From NCBI GenBank assembly GCA_964640665.1, contig CAZXHT010000005.1, positions 62,001 to 126,000 of the forward strand: a DNA stretch of 64,000 nt, written 5' to 3'. Shown here piece by piece: positions 34,407-45,596 of this stretch; position 1 is the stretch's first letter, and every line of letters begins with the position of its first letter. Made by a program: the position numbers and the translations under genes. This DNA is from DATKYQ01 sp964640665. Lineage in GTDB: Bacteria; Myxococcota; B64-G9. Under the pieces are notes generated by a model. The model did not search any database, had not been told where the DNA came from, and worked only from the letters and a program-made list of their open reading frames with translations.

Positions 34407-36068
34407 ATGCTGACCAGCCTGGCCATTCACGACTTCGCCATCATCAACGAGCTGAGCGTCGAGTTCGGGCCGGGTTTCAGCGTCCTGACCGGCGAGACCG
34501 GCGCGGGTAAATCGATCATCGTCCAGTCGCTGCACCTCCTTCTGGGCGGACGAGCCAACAGCGACATGATCAGAACCGGGCGCGACGCGGCAGCGGTCGA
34601 GGGTGTCTTCCGCGTCGGGCCGGATTCTACCGTCGGCCGGCGCCTGCGGCAGGCAGGCCTGTCCGCCGAGGGAACCCTCGAGATCCGCAGGCTGGTCTCC
34701 CGGGCCGGGCGCAACCAGATCTCACTAAACGGCCACCAGGTTAGCCTGGCTGTGCTTGCCGAAATCACCCGCGGCCTTGCCGACATTTCCGGGCAACATC
34801 GGCACGTCAACCTGGTCGACGAACAAACCCAGCGCCAGATTCTGGATGATTTCGGCAACCTGGGAGGGCAATGCGCCGAGGTGGGCAAGGCCGTCGAGCG
34901 CCTGCGTTCTTGTGAAAAACGCCTGACGCAGATCGAAAAGCAGGAGAGACAGAGGGAAGAACGCGAAGACTATCTGCGTTTCACCCTCGAGCGTATACAA
35001 GCGCTCGATCCGCAGCCCGGCGAAGACAAGCAATTGCAGCGCGAACGGGAACGCCTGAGGCACTCGGAAAAGTTGGCCATTGGGCTTGCCGAGGTCGTGG
35101 CACTACTCTACGAGGAAGAGGGAGCGGTGGTCGAGCTCCTCGGCCGGGCGGGCTCGACCCTTCAGGAGCTCGCCGCCTACGACGACGAACTTGCGCCGAA
35201 GCGCGATGCGACCGCGGACTTGCTGCGCCAGGTGGAAGAGCTGTCGCGCGACGTCGGATCGATCGCCACCGCCATTCAAGCGGATCCCGGCCGGCTGGAA
35301 GAGATCGAAGAACGCCTGGCCGCGATCAAGAGCCTGATTCGCGCCCACGGCCCCGACCTCGACGGACTACTGGAGTCACGCGCCAAGATCGAGGCGGAGC
35401 TGGCATCGCTCGACAACCTGTCGGCGCGCCGCGAGGAACTTGCCGAAGAGTTCGCTCGATCGAAGGAACAGGCTTTCAGACTTGCGAAAGAACTCTCCGC
35501 CAGGCGCCTAGAAGTAGCCGGGCGGCTAGACGCTCAGCTCGTCGGCGAGCTGCGTACTTTGGCCATGCCCGACGCTCGCGTGAGGATAGAAGTGCTCTCC
35601 TCAGACAAGCTTCAGGAGTGGGGCCTCGACCAGGTGCGCCTTATGCTATCTGCGAATCAGGGCGAGGATCTGCGCCCGCTTGCGCGCGTGGCCTCCGGGG
35701 GTGAACTCTCGCGGGTGTTGCTGGCTCTCACGGCGGTGTTGAGCCGGGTCGACCGGGTGCCCTGTTATGTTTTCGACGAGGTCGACTCCGGAGTGGGAGG
35801 ACAGGTAGCCAGCGTGATCGGCGGCAAGCTGGCCGCCGTCAGCGCCGGGCGCCAGGTCATCTGTATCACTCACTTGCCGCAGATCGCCGCCAGGGCGAAT
35901 ACACACTACGCGGTCAGCAAGAGGGTCGTCTCCCGGCGCACACTATCGGAGATCGTGCGCCTGAGCGATAAGCAACGCGTCGAGGAGATCGCCCGCATGT
36001 TGGGTGGCAGCCGTGTTGGCGACAAGGCCCGGGCTGCCGCTCGCGAATTAATTGGAGCGAAACATTGA
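34407..36068 (+). CDS. recN: DNA repair protein RecN
   Basis: This is a 553-residue SMC-like ATPase of double-strand break repair. The N-terminal head half has LAIHDFAIINELSVEFGPG and Walker A LTGETGAGKSII. A coiled-coil centre (about 155-400, for example LTQIEKQERQREEREDYLRF) is followed by the C-terminal half with the signature ARVASGGELSRVLLAL, Walker B PCYVFDEVDSGVGG and a final QVICITHLPQIAARANTHY. Length and order are typical. It follows nadK and precedes the PP2C gene. Confidence 0.97.
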   Translation: MLTSLAIHDFAIINELSVEFGPGFSVLTGETGAGKSIIVQSLHLLLGGRANSDMIRTGRDAAAVEGVFRVGPDSTVGRRLRQAGLSAEGTLEIRRLVSRAGRNQISLNGHQVSLAVLAEITRGLADISGQHRHVNLVDEQTQRQILDDFGNLGGQCAEVGKAVERLRSCEKRLTQIEKQERQREEREDYLRFTLERIQALDPQPGEDKQLQRERERLRHSEKLAIGLAEVVALLYEEEGAVVELLGRAGSTLQELAAYDDELAPKRDATADLLRQVEELSRDVGSIATAIQADPGRLEEIEERLAAIKSLIRAHGPDLDGLLESRAKIEAELASLDNLSARREELAEEFARSKEQAFRLAKELSARRLEVAGRLDAQLVGELRTLAMPDARVRIEVLSSDKLQEWGLDQVRLMLSANQGEDLRPLARVASGGELSRVLLALTAVLSRVDRVPCYVFDEVDSGVGGQVASVIGGKLAAVSAGRQVICITHLPQIAARANTHYAVSKRVVSRRTLSEIVRLSDKQRVEEIARMLGGSRVGDKARAAARELIGAKH

Positions 36069-36127
36069 TCCCGGCGATGTGGACGAAAATTGATCTACCA
36101 GGATTGCTGTGATAAAGGGAAGGTGTG

Positions 36128-37024
36128 ATGCGTAGCAGGCCCGTCAAGAAAACGCGCAAGAAGACAAGCAAGAAGCGTCAGCGCGGGAAAGTCCAACACA
36201 AGGGGCTTTCACACTGGGCCAAAACCGACGTGGGGCTCAAGCGCGAGGCCAACGAGGACAGCTTTTTAGCCGACTCCAATATCGGCCTGTACCTGGTCGC
36301 CGACGGCATGGGGGGGCACGCCGGCGGAGACACGGCCTCGCGCATGGCCGTCGAGATAATCAAGCGGCATGTCACAGACGCCAGGAACTCGAAAGAGTTC
36401 ATAAGCGCCGCGGCCACCGAGCGCGAAGATCTTGCCATTCTGGAAATGCTCGAAAAGGCGATCGAGGATGCCTCGGCGACCATCTTCGCCGAGTCGGCGC
36501 TGAATCCCGCGCTGGAGGGTATGGGAACCACGGCCACCCTTTTGTTCACGCGCGGCGAGCTGGGCTACGTTGCGCACGTGGGGGACAGCCGCCTGTACAT
36601 GATGCGCGACAAAGAGTTGACGCAAGTGAGCGAGGATCATTCACTGGTCAACGAACAGATCAAGGCAGGGTTCATCACCGAGGAAGAGGCGGCACACAGC
36701 CGCTTTCGCAACATCATCACCCGTTCGGTCGGGTTCGAAAGCCAGGTCAGCGCCGACACATTTTCATTCAGGATGCAGCCCGGCGACTTGTTCTTGCTGT
36801 GCTCCGACGGGCTCAACGGGATGATAGAGGACGAGAGGATCGGCAAGACGATGCGGCGCGGCAAGCTCTCGACCATTCCGGCCCGCCTGATATCCGCTGC
36901 CAACGAGATGGGCGGAGATGACAATATCACCGTTATCCTGGTAAGTTACGGCAGAAACAACCGCGGTCGGGCGACCGGGGCACAGCGGGGCAGCCGGAAA
37001 AAAAACCGGCGAAAGCGCAACTGA
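36128..37024 (+). CDS. PP2C-family (PPM) Ser/Thr protein phosphatase
   Basis: This is a 298-residue protein; ATG 36128 behind AAGGGAAGG. A strongly basic N-terminal extension of about 25 residues (KKTRKKTSKKRQRGK) precedes the catalytic domain. The metal and phosphate motifs are all present: TDVGLKREANEDSF, LYLVADGMGGHAGGDTA, GMGTTATLLF, GYVAHVGDSRLYMMR, DLFLLCSDGLNGMI and GGDDNITVILVSY. The C-terminus is again basic (NRGRATGAQRGSRKKNRRKRN). Such phosphatases reverse Ser/Thr kinases; a kinase-like protein is encoded at 63115 but appears inactive. The basic ends could bind nucleic acid or membranes, which is inferred only. Confidence 0.93.
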   Translation: MRSRPVKKTRKKTSKKRQRGKVQHKGLSHWAKTDVGLKREANEDSFLADSNIGLYLVADGMGGHAGGDTASRMAVEIIKRHVTDARNSKEFISAAATEREDLAILEMLEKAIEDASATIFAESALNPALEGMGTTATLLFTRGELGYVAHVGDSRLYMMRDKELTQVSEDHSLVNEQIKAGFITEEEAAHSRFRNIITRSVGFESQVSADTFSFRMQPGDLFLLCSDGLNGMIEDERIGKTMRRGKLSTIPARLISAANEMGGDDNITVILVSYGRNNRGRATGAQRGSRKKNRRKRN

Positions 37025-37045
37025 CGGAAATTTTCCAGAAAAATG

Positions 37046-37075
37046 TTGACAGCGACGCCGACCCTTTGAGACAAT
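37046..37075 (+). promoter_or_regulatory. probable sigma-70-type promoter upstream of M23 peptidase
   Basis: TTGACA at 37046-37051 and GACAAT at 37070-37075 are separated by 18 bp. The start near 37082 leaves an 80-base leader that contains GCGGACAATCC twice in direct repeat (37098-37120). Confidence 0.5.
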
Positions 37076-37160
37076 CATTGGGCTGTAGCGCAGGGATACG
37101 CGGACAATCCGCGGACAATCCAAGGGGTAGAACGCAAAAGAAGAGGCTTCTCGGGTAGAC

Positions 37161-38093
37161 ATGAGCGCGCGCTATACCATTATGATGGTGCGGGATAGAT
37201 CTTCGCGGGTCAGGCGCATCAGGCTATCGAAGTCGACCATCTGGACGGTCGTCTCGTTTGCATTATTCGTTCTGTGCGGCGTCGTGGTCGCCGGAATTCA
37301 CTATTATTCCGTCGTCGAGAAGGTCAGTGAGAACCGGGGGCTACGATCTCAGAACCTCGAGTTGCGTAACCGCTTGGTCGGCCTGCATGAAAAAGTCGCC
37401 AGCATCCAGGCCGTCATCGACCGCGTGCAGCGTTTCGACACCAAGCTGCGCATCATCACCCAGCTCCACGATCCCGAGCGGCACCTGGCCATGGGGCCCG
37501 TCGGGTCGGCCACCGAGGGCGACGGCGCGCAGGGCGAGTTCGGCACCCCCGCCATGGTGCAGGCCATTGGCAAGAACCCGCACCTGGCCGTCAATTTACT
37601 GGGCAAGCAACTCGACGAGCTGGCATCCGAGGCCGAGGAGCGCGAGGGCAACATCCGTGAGCTGGAAACCTACCTGCGCGGGCAGCGAGCCCGTCTGAGT
37701 TCGACTCCTTCGATCTGGCCGACGCACGGCTGGGTGACGTCGGATTTTGGCACGCGCATCGATCCCTATACCAAAAAGCGTTCCATGCACCGGGGGATAG
37801 ACATCGCCAACCAGCCCGGCATACCGGTAACCGCGCCCGCCAAGGGGGTGGTCACCTTCGCCTCGTCGAACGGCGGCTTCGGCAACATGTTGGTGCTCGA
37901 TCACGGTTACGGCATCAGAACACGTTACGGTCACCTGAGCCAGTTCAAGGCGCATATAGGCGATCACGTGGAGAGGGGCGAAATCGTCGGCAACATCGGA
38001 AACACCGGCCGCAGCACCGGTCCTCACCTGCATTACGAAGTCGAAGTCAACGGCGTCTGCGAGAACCCCAAGAATTACATGCTCGATGACTAG
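37161..38093 (+). CDS. membrane-anchored M23 (LytM) peptidase
   Basis: This is a 310-residue protein. A basic N-terminus (RDRSSRVRRIRLSK) precedes one membrane helix (VVSFALFVLCGVVVAGIHYY), then coiled coils (about 55-100 and 150-185). The M23 domain has DFGTRIDPYTKKRSMHRGIDIA (the zinc His in HRGID and its Asp), GYGIRTRYGHLSQF, GNTGRSTGPHLHYEVEVNG (zinc ligand HLH). All residues for a working lysostaphin-type endopeptidase are there, so it should cut peptidoglycan cross-links or act as an amidase activator. Its Asn-Pro-rich end (NPKNYMLDD) is the family's usual finish. It precedes secA by 34 bases. Confidence 0.93.
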   Translation: MSARYTIMMVRDRSSRVRRIRLSKSTIWTVVSFALFVLCGVVVAGIHYYSVVEKVSENRGLRSQNLELRNRLVGLHEKVASIQAVIDRVQRFDTKLRIITQLHDPERHLAMGPVGSATEGDGAQGEFGTPAMVQAIGKNPHLAVNLLGKQLDELASEAEEREGNIRELETYLRGQRARLSSTPSIWPTHGWVTSDFGTRIDPYTKKRSMHRGIDIANQPGIPVTAPAKGVVTFASSNGGFGNMLVLDHGYGIRTRYGHLSQFKAHIGDHVERGEIVGNIGNTGRSTGPHLHYEVEVNGVCENPKNYMLDD

Positions 38094-38127
38094 CGCGTAA
38101 AGACTTCGGTAACATAGGCATAGTTCA

Positions 38128-40860
<2,733 letters not shown>

Positions 40861-40869
40861 AGGAGAACA

Positions 40870-41040
40870 AGGGGACGTTGGTACATTAAGAACATTAATA
40901 TTGACTGCCCGTTTTAGGTTGAATTCCGTTACGCGCGCGCCACAAGGACCGAGACTGGATGCGCCCGGGTGGTCATCGCGTATAGCCGAGAAAAGAGCGG
41001 GGCCTGTTGGATTAATGTTCTTAATGTACCAACGTCCCCT
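40870..41040. repeat. MITE/REPIN-like element with perfect 30-bp terminal inverted repeats
   Basis: The 30 bases at 40870-40899, starting AGGGGACGTTGGTACATTAA, recur exactly in reverse complement at 41011-41040, ending TTAATGTACCAACGTCCCCT. Between them are 111 bases with no coding frame of note and a GC-rich middle. The ends beginning GGGGACG-TTGGTAC are like palindromic elements linked to REP-associated (Y1) transposases; no transposase is encoded here. Flanks show no clear target duplication; two copies of ACATCTCCCT lie just to the right. Confidence 0.75.
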
Positions 41041-41291
41041 ACATCTCCCTACATCTCCCCCTAAATTTGCTTGCAAAGACAATATGCCTGTGCTAGCCAT
41101 AGCCCTCCGGTGTGGTTCGGATATTGAGCTTTTGGCTCGCGATCCGTTTGGCCACGGATATTTACACACGCCGCGGGTGCGGTCCCAGGGTGTCTTCGGG
41201 CAGTGGCCCGGAGATTGGGTAACCGGGCAGTGGCCCCGGCGGAGGCTGGTCGATAGTTTACTATCGGCCGAAACCCGAAAAGGAGAAGCAG
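41041..41291 (+). promoter_or_regulatory. rpsB leader region with hairpin at 41248-41269
   Basis: This is non-coding. It holds the tandem ACATCTCCCT repeat at its left end and, close to the gene, a strong hairpin: a 10-bp stem built on CGATAGT / ACTATCG (41251-41266) extended by one G-T and two G-C pairs, with a very short loop. It lies about 22 bases before the rpsB ATG, just before AAAAGGAGAAGC. It could be a ribosomal-protein operator on the mRNA or a DNA site. I could not find a convincing promoter. Confidence 0.45.
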
Positions 41292-42134
41292 ATGGGTGTT
41301 ATTTCAATGAAGGCCCTGCTGGAGGCCGGCGTCCACTTCGGACATCAGACCAGCCGCTGGAATCCGAAGATGCGACCTTTCATCTTCGGCGCGCGCAACG
41401 GTATCCACGTCATCGACCTGCAGAAGACCTCGAAACTCTTCGATCGCGCCTACTACTACACGCGCGACATGGTCGCCCGCGGCGAAAAGGTTCTCTTCGT
41501 CGGCACCAAGAAGCAGGCCCAGAACGTCATCGCCGAGGAATCCGGCCGTTGCGACATGTTCTATGTCAACAATCGCTGGCTAGGCGGCACCTTGACCAAC
41601 TTCAGAACCATCCGCCAAAGCGTGGAGCGCCTGAAAACCCTGAACAAAATGGCCGCGGACGGCTCCTTCAACCGCCTGACCAAGAAAGAAGTCCTGCACT
41701 TCGAGCGCGAGAGCCAAAAACTCGAGCGCAACATTCCCGGCATCCGCGAGATGACACGCTTGCCGGGCTTGCTTTTCATGGTCGATCCAAAGAAGGAGCG
41801 CATCGCCTTGAAGGAAGCGCTCAAGCTGAACATCCCAGTGGTGGCCATCACCGACACCAACTGCGATCCCGATCCAATCGACTTCGTCATCCCGGCCAAC
41901 GACGACGCCATCCGGGCCATCAAGCTGTTCACTGAAAAGATGGCCGATGCCTGTCTGGAAGGCTCCCGCCTCTACCAGGAGCATCTGGCCGCCAAGCAGC
42001 CCGAGAAAGCCGTGGAGAAGAGCCCGCGGCCTTCCGACGGACGCTCGGGTGGTCCCAAGGTCGAGGTGGTCGGCCGGAAGCGCACAGAAGCCGCCAGGCA
42101 GGCTGACAAGCCCGGCGGCGGCGACTCGAAATAA
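41292..42134 (+). CDS. rpsB: 30S ribosomal protein S2
   Basis: This is a 280-residue protein. It has the classic start MKALLEAGVHFGHQTSRWNPKM after a four-residue leader (GVIS), then FIFGARNGIHVIDL, VLFVGTKKQAQ, NNRWLGGTLTNFRTI, LPGLLFMVDPKKERIAL and ITDTNCDPDPIDFVIPANDDAIRAI. The last 40 residues are a charged tail (PEKAVEKSPRPSDG) not shared by all S2 proteins. AAAAGGAGAAGC precedes the ATG. tsf follows, the conserved order. Confidence 0.98.
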   Translation: MGVISMKALLEAGVHFGHQTSRWNPKMRPFIFGARNGIHVIDLQKTSKLFDRAYYYTRDMVARGEKVLFVGTKKQAQNVIAEESGRCDMFYVNNRWLGGTLTNFRTIRQSVERLKTLNKMAADGSFNRLTKKEVLHFERESQKLERNIPGIREMTRLPGLLFMVDPKKERIALKEALKLNIPVVAITDTNCDPDPIDFVIPANDDAIRAIKLFTEKMADACLEGSRLYQEHLAAKQPEKAVEKSPRPSDGRSGGPKVEVVGRKRTEAARQADKPGGGDSK

Positions 42135-42191
42135 GCCGGGTTTCTCTCAGATTATCATCCGCGCAGGCGGAAGAAAGCAAGAGGCTACGAG

Positions 42192-42851
42192 ATGGAGATC
42201 GGAGCAAAGACGGTGGTTGAACTGCGCCAGCGGACCGGCGCGGGTATCATGGATTGCAAAAGGGCGCTTCTGGAAACCGAAGGAGACATCGATAAGGCCA
42301 TAAAACACCTCAGGGAAAAGGGCATCGCCTCGGCCACCAAGAAAGAGGGACGCATCGCGGCCGAGGGCCAGGTGGACGCCTATATCCACATGGGCGGCAA
42401 GATCGGCGTTCTGCTCGAAGTGAACTGCGAGTCAGACTTCGTGGCCCGGGGCGATGATTTCAAGAATTTCTGCCGCGAGATCGCCATGCAGGTAGCGGCC
42501 ACAAATCCGCCTTACCTGCTGCGTGAAGACGTGCCCGAAGACGTGGTCGACGAAGAAAAACAGATCTACCGCAAGCAGGCCGAAGAATCCGGCAAGCCCG
42601 AGAAAATGTGGGATAAGATTGCCGAGGGTAGGCTAAAGAAGTTTTATACGGAAAACTGCCTGATGGACCAGGCCTACATGCGTGAACAGAAGATGTCGGT
42701 CGAGAAGCTGCGCCAGGAGCTGGTGACCAAGATCGGCGAGAACGTCGTCATCCGGCGCTTCGCCAGATTTGAACTCGGCGAGGGAATCGAGAAGAAGAAG
42801 ACAGATCTGGCGGCGGAAGTGGCCGAACAAATAGCTCAGTCCAAGAAATAA
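42192..42851 (+). CDS. tsf: translation elongation factor Ts
   Basis: This is a 219-residue protein, the short form of EF-Ts, which recycles EF-Tu. The UBA-like N-terminus is VVELRQRTGAGIMDCKRALLETEGDIDKAI, followed by LREKGIASATKKEGRIAAEG, then CESDFVARGDDFKNF (the EF-Tu contact, usually ETDF) and PYLLREDVPEDVV. The C-terminal part (LMDQAYMREQKMSVEKL, VVIRRFARFELGEGIEKKKTD) is typical. It sits between rpsB and pyrH. Confidence 0.97.
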   Translation: MEIGAKTVVELRQRTGAGIMDCKRALLETEGDIDKAIKHLREKGIASATKKEGRIAAEGQVDAYIHMGGKIGVLLEVNCESDFVARGDDFKNFCREIAMQVAATNPPYLLREDVPEDVVDEEKQIYRKQAEESGKPEKMWDKIAEGRLKKFYTENCLMDQAYMREQKMSVEKLRQELVTKIGENVVIRRFARFELGEGIEKKKTDLAAEVAEQIAQSKK

Positions 42852-42877
42852 CGGAAGCGCTGCCTGAAGGGAAGGCC

Positions 42878-43612
42878 ATGGAACCCAAATTCAAGCGCGT
42901 GCTATTGAAGCTCTCGGGCGAGGCGCTTCGCGGAGATGGTCAAGGCGACTCGGCGACCATTTCCGCAGCCGTTCTTTCCGAAATCGTCTCAGAGTTGGTC
43001 GAGATACGCTCGCTCGGAGTCCAGCTTGCATTGGTCGTCGGCGGCGGCAACATTATCAGGGGCCTGCAAGCCGAGGAGGCGGGCATCGACCGTGCCACCG
43101 GCGACTACATGGGCATGCTGGCCACGGTCATCAACTGCATGGCACTGCAGGAGGCGCTCGAAAAGGCGGGCGCCCCGACCCGAGTGATGAGCGCTCTATC
43201 GGTCAACGAGGTGGCCGAGCCATACATCCGGCGTCGCGGCATCCGGCACATGGAAAAAGGCCGGGTGGTCCTGCTGGCCGGCGGCACCGGCAACCCCTAT
43301 TTCACCACCGACACGGCCGCGGCGCTCAGGGCCATGGAGTTGAAAGCCGAGGCGCTGATGAAGGCCACGCGGGTCGACGGAGTCTACGATTCGGATCCGC
43401 TGAAAGATCCCAACGCCCGCCGCTTCAAACGCCTGACGTACATGGATGTGCTCAAGCGCGATCTCAAGGTCATGGACGCCACCGCCGTTTCCCTGTGCAT
43501 GGACAACCGCCTGCCCATCGTAGTCTTCAAGCTGACCGACAAGGGAAACATGGTCAAGGCAATCCAGGGTCAGGATGTTGGCACACTCGTCGGCGATTTA
43601 CCGACCGCCTGA
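42878..43612 (+). CDS. pyrH: uridylate (UMP) kinase
   Basis: This is a 244-residue protein of the amino acid kinase fold that makes UDP from UMP. Motifs: KRVLLKLSGEAL at the start, LALVVGGGNIIRGL, DRATGDYMGMLATVINCMALQEAL, LLAGGTGNPYFTTDTAAALRAMEL and VMDATAVSLCMDNRLPIVVF. Length and motif order are normal. It is third in the rpsB-tsf-pyrH-frr cluster. Confidence 0.98.
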   Translation: MEPKFKRVLLKLSGEALRGDGQGDSATISAAVLSEIVSELVEIRSLGVQLALVVGGGNIIRGLQAEEAGIDRATGDYMGMLATVINCMALQEALEKAGAPTRVMSALSVNEVAEPYIRRRGIRHMEKGRVVLLAGGTGNPYFTTDTAAALRAMELKAEALMKATRVDGVYDSDPLKDPNARRFKRLTYMDVLKRDLKVMDATAVSLCMDNRLPIVVFKLTDKGNMVKAIQGQDVGTLVGDLPTA

Positions 43613-43648
43613 TGCCCCGGGCACCGTTCTCCGAGGGGAGATGAAGAT

Positions 43649-44206
43649 ATGATTGACGACGTAATCAAGGATCTCACCGAGAACCAGAACAAGGCGATCG
43701 ACGCCTTTAAACGCGAGTTGGGCCGGGTGCGAACCGGGCGGGCCAACCTGGCAGTGCTGGAACCGGTGCGAGTTGAGTACTATGGATCGAAGGTGCCGCT
43801 GAACCAGGTAGCCGCGCTCTCCATCCTCGACGCGCGCCAGATCGTCATCAAGCCGTGGGAGAAAGCGGTAATCCAGGACATCGAGAAAGCCATCCACATT
43901 GCGGAAATCGGGCTGAACCCGCAAAGCGACGGAGAAGTCATCCGCCTGCCGATCCCCAGCCTGACCGAGGAGCGCCGCAGGGAATTGGTCAAACAGTGCC
44001 GCAGGCTCTCCGAGAACGCCAAGGTAAGTATCAGGAATCACCGCCGGGACGGCAATGAATTCCTCAAGGAACTCGAAAAGAGCAAGGACATCTCCGAGGA
44101 CGACAGGAAGCGCGGTTCCGATCGAATCCAGAAGGAAACCGATAAAGCCATTGAGAAAATCGGTGAGGTTTTTTCAGAAAAGGAAAAGGAGATCATGGAA
44201 GTTTGA
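43649..44206 (+). CDS. frr: ribosome recycling factor
   Basis: This is a 185-residue protein of usual length that splits post-termination ribosomes with EF-G. Motifs: MIDDVIKDLTENQNKAIDAFKREL, VRTGRANLAVLEPVRVEYYG, VPLNQVAALSILDARQIVIKPWE, IQDIEKAI, LPIPSLTEERRRELVKQCRRLSENAKVSIRN and a final helix with Lys/Glu. It follows pyrH after 36 bases. The C-terminal tail (SEKEKEIMEV) is normal. Confidence 0.98.
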   Translation: MIDDVIKDLTENQNKAIDAFKRELGRVRTGRANLAVLEPVRVEYYGSKVPLNQVAALSILDARQIVIKPWEKAVIQDIEKAIHIAEIGLNPQSDGEVIRLPIPSLTEERRRELVKQCRRLSENAKVSIRNHRRDGNEFLKELEKSKDISEDDRKRGSDRIQKETDKAIEKIGEVFSEKEKEIMEV

Positions 44207-44221
44207 TCCCGGGGAGCCGCC

Positions 44222-44839
44222 ATGAGCGCAACCCGCATCGACCGCATTCTCGGCTTCGAGCACGGGTTGCCGCCCGCCTACGCGGCCATGGTGGCGCTTG
44301 TCGGCCTGGTTTTCCTGGTCTTCGGCTGGCGCCTGCACCGCCTGACGCTGGCAGCCTGCGGGTTTTTCATAGGCTCCTTGGCGGGCGCCTTGCTGGCCAA
44401 GTGGATCGGAGTCGAACAAGGCTGGGGTATCGCCGTCGGGGGTTTGGCCCTTCTCTTGCTTGCGAACCCCCTGGCAAAAGCAGTGCTTTTCATCGTCGCC
44501 GGAACCAGCCTGGGTATTTTCGCCGGCGAGGCCGCTCGCTTGGTAATCTCCCCGGGGGCTTTTCCGTGGGGTTTCTTTCCCGGCTTCGCGGCCGGCGGGC
44601 TTGCGAGCATGTGGCAGATGCGTGCACTGGTCATGATGTCGACATCGTTCCTTGGCGCCCTGGCCTTCGCTTGGGGGACAATTGGAGCACTGGCCTCACT
44701 GGGCATTCCCTGGCTGCGTGGTTTCCGGGAACGACACCCGACATACTACATGATCATCCTGGGGCTTATCTTCCTGATCGGCCTTTTGGCCCAGAGAAAG
44801 CTTTCTCAAGTCGGCGACCGCGACAAGGAGGGCACATAG
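44222..44839 (+). CDS. multi-pass membrane protein, TM198/DUF4203-like
   Basis: This is a 205-residue protein with about seven hydrophobic helices, among them AAMVALVGLVFLVFGWRLH, LTLAACGFFIGSLAGALLA, VLFIVAGTSLGIFAGEAA, MMSTSFLGALAFAWGTIG and YYMIILGLIFLIGLLAQR. Gly-rich helices such as GFFIGSLAGALLA are usual for DUF4203/TM198 proteins. It lies between frr and uppS, where many bacteria have uppS directly or cdsA further on; the stop is adjacent to the uppS ATG, so it is probably co-translated. Function unknown. Confidence 0.75.
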   Translation: MSATRIDRILGFEHGLPPAYAAMVALVGLVFLVFGWRLHRLTLAACGFFIGSLAGALLAKWIGVEQGWGIAVGGLALLLLANPLAKAVLFIVAGTSLGIFAGEAARLVISPGAFPWGFFPGFAAGGLASMWQMRALVMMSTSFLGALAFAWGTIGALASLGIPWLRGFRERHPTYYMIILGLIFLIGLLAQRKLSQVGDRDKEGT

Positions 44840-45595
44840 ATGCCCGGCACTAGCGTAAAGCGTATTGATCCCGAACGCCTCCCGCGCCATGTCGGTATAG
44901 TCATGGACGGCAACGGGCGCTGGGCCCGCCGGCGGGGGATGGAGCGTTCCCGGGGTCACCGCGAGGGCAGCAAGGCCGTGCGCCGGGTCGTCAGAACCTG
45001 TCGTCGGCTGGGCATCGCCAACCTGACACTGTTCGCTTTCTCGGCGCAGAACTGGGGCCGACCGCCGGGAGAGGTGCGTGCCTTGATGAACCTGCTGGCC
45101 GAGTTCATCGTCAAGGAATGGCAGGAGATCATGCAGCAGGACATCCGCGTGGTGCGCTTGGGCGAGTTGCGCAGGGTGCCGCCTGGCGTGCGCGACCAAC
45201 TCGAGAATCTGATCGCCGCCACCCGCAAGAACCGCTCGATGACCCTGGCCCTGGCCCTCAGCTACGGATCACGCGAGGAAATCGTCAGGGCCGCGCGCAA
45301 CCTGGTACGCAGGGCGAGGCTTGGAAAGATCAAGCCGGAGCAGGTAGACTCCCGGCGATTCTCGTCGTTTCTTTATACCGCGGGCCTGCCCGATCCCGAT
45401 CTGATCATCCGCACCGGGGGCGAGAAGCGCATCTCGAACTTCCTGCTATGGCAAAGCGCCTACGCCGAATTCCACTTCTCGAACAAGCTGTGGCCCGACT
45501 TCGGCGAACAGGATCTGCTGCGGGCACTGGCCGACTATCAGAAACGCCGGCGCCGCTTCGGCCTGACCGACGAGCAGAATGGAGAAGGTGGTTGA
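44840..45595 (+). CDS. uppS: isoprenyl transferase (undecaprenyl diphosphate synthase type)
   Basis: This is a 251-residue protein that condenses isopentenyl units in cis to make the lipid carrier for cell-wall sugars. Motifs: RHVGIVMDGNGRWARRRG with the catalytic Asp and diphosphate-binding loop, GHREGSKAVRRVVRTC, NLTLFAFSAQNWGRP, LALSYGSREEIVRAA, PDPDLIIRTGGEKRISNFLLWQSAYAEFHF and LWPDFGEQDLLRAL. All active-site regions are present. dxr begins one base after its stop. Confidence 0.97.
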   Translation: MPGTSVKRIDPERLPRHVGIVMDGNGRWARRRGMERSRGHREGSKAVRRVVRTCRRLGIANLTLFAFSAQNWGRPPGEVRALMNLLAEFIVKEWQEIMQQDIRVVRLGELRRVPPGVRDQLENLIAATRKNRSMTLALALSYGSREEIVRAARNLVRRARLGKIKPEQVDSRRFSSFLYTAGLPDPDLIIRTGGEKRISNFLLWQSAYAEFHFSNKLWPDFGEQDLLRALADYQKRRRRFGLTDEQNGEGG

Positions 45596-45596
45596 G

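Noticed and set aside
41031..41060. Tandem ACATCTCCCT as target-site duplication of the 40870 element
   Set aside because: Both copies are on the right side only; no copy is on the left flank, so they do not flank the element.
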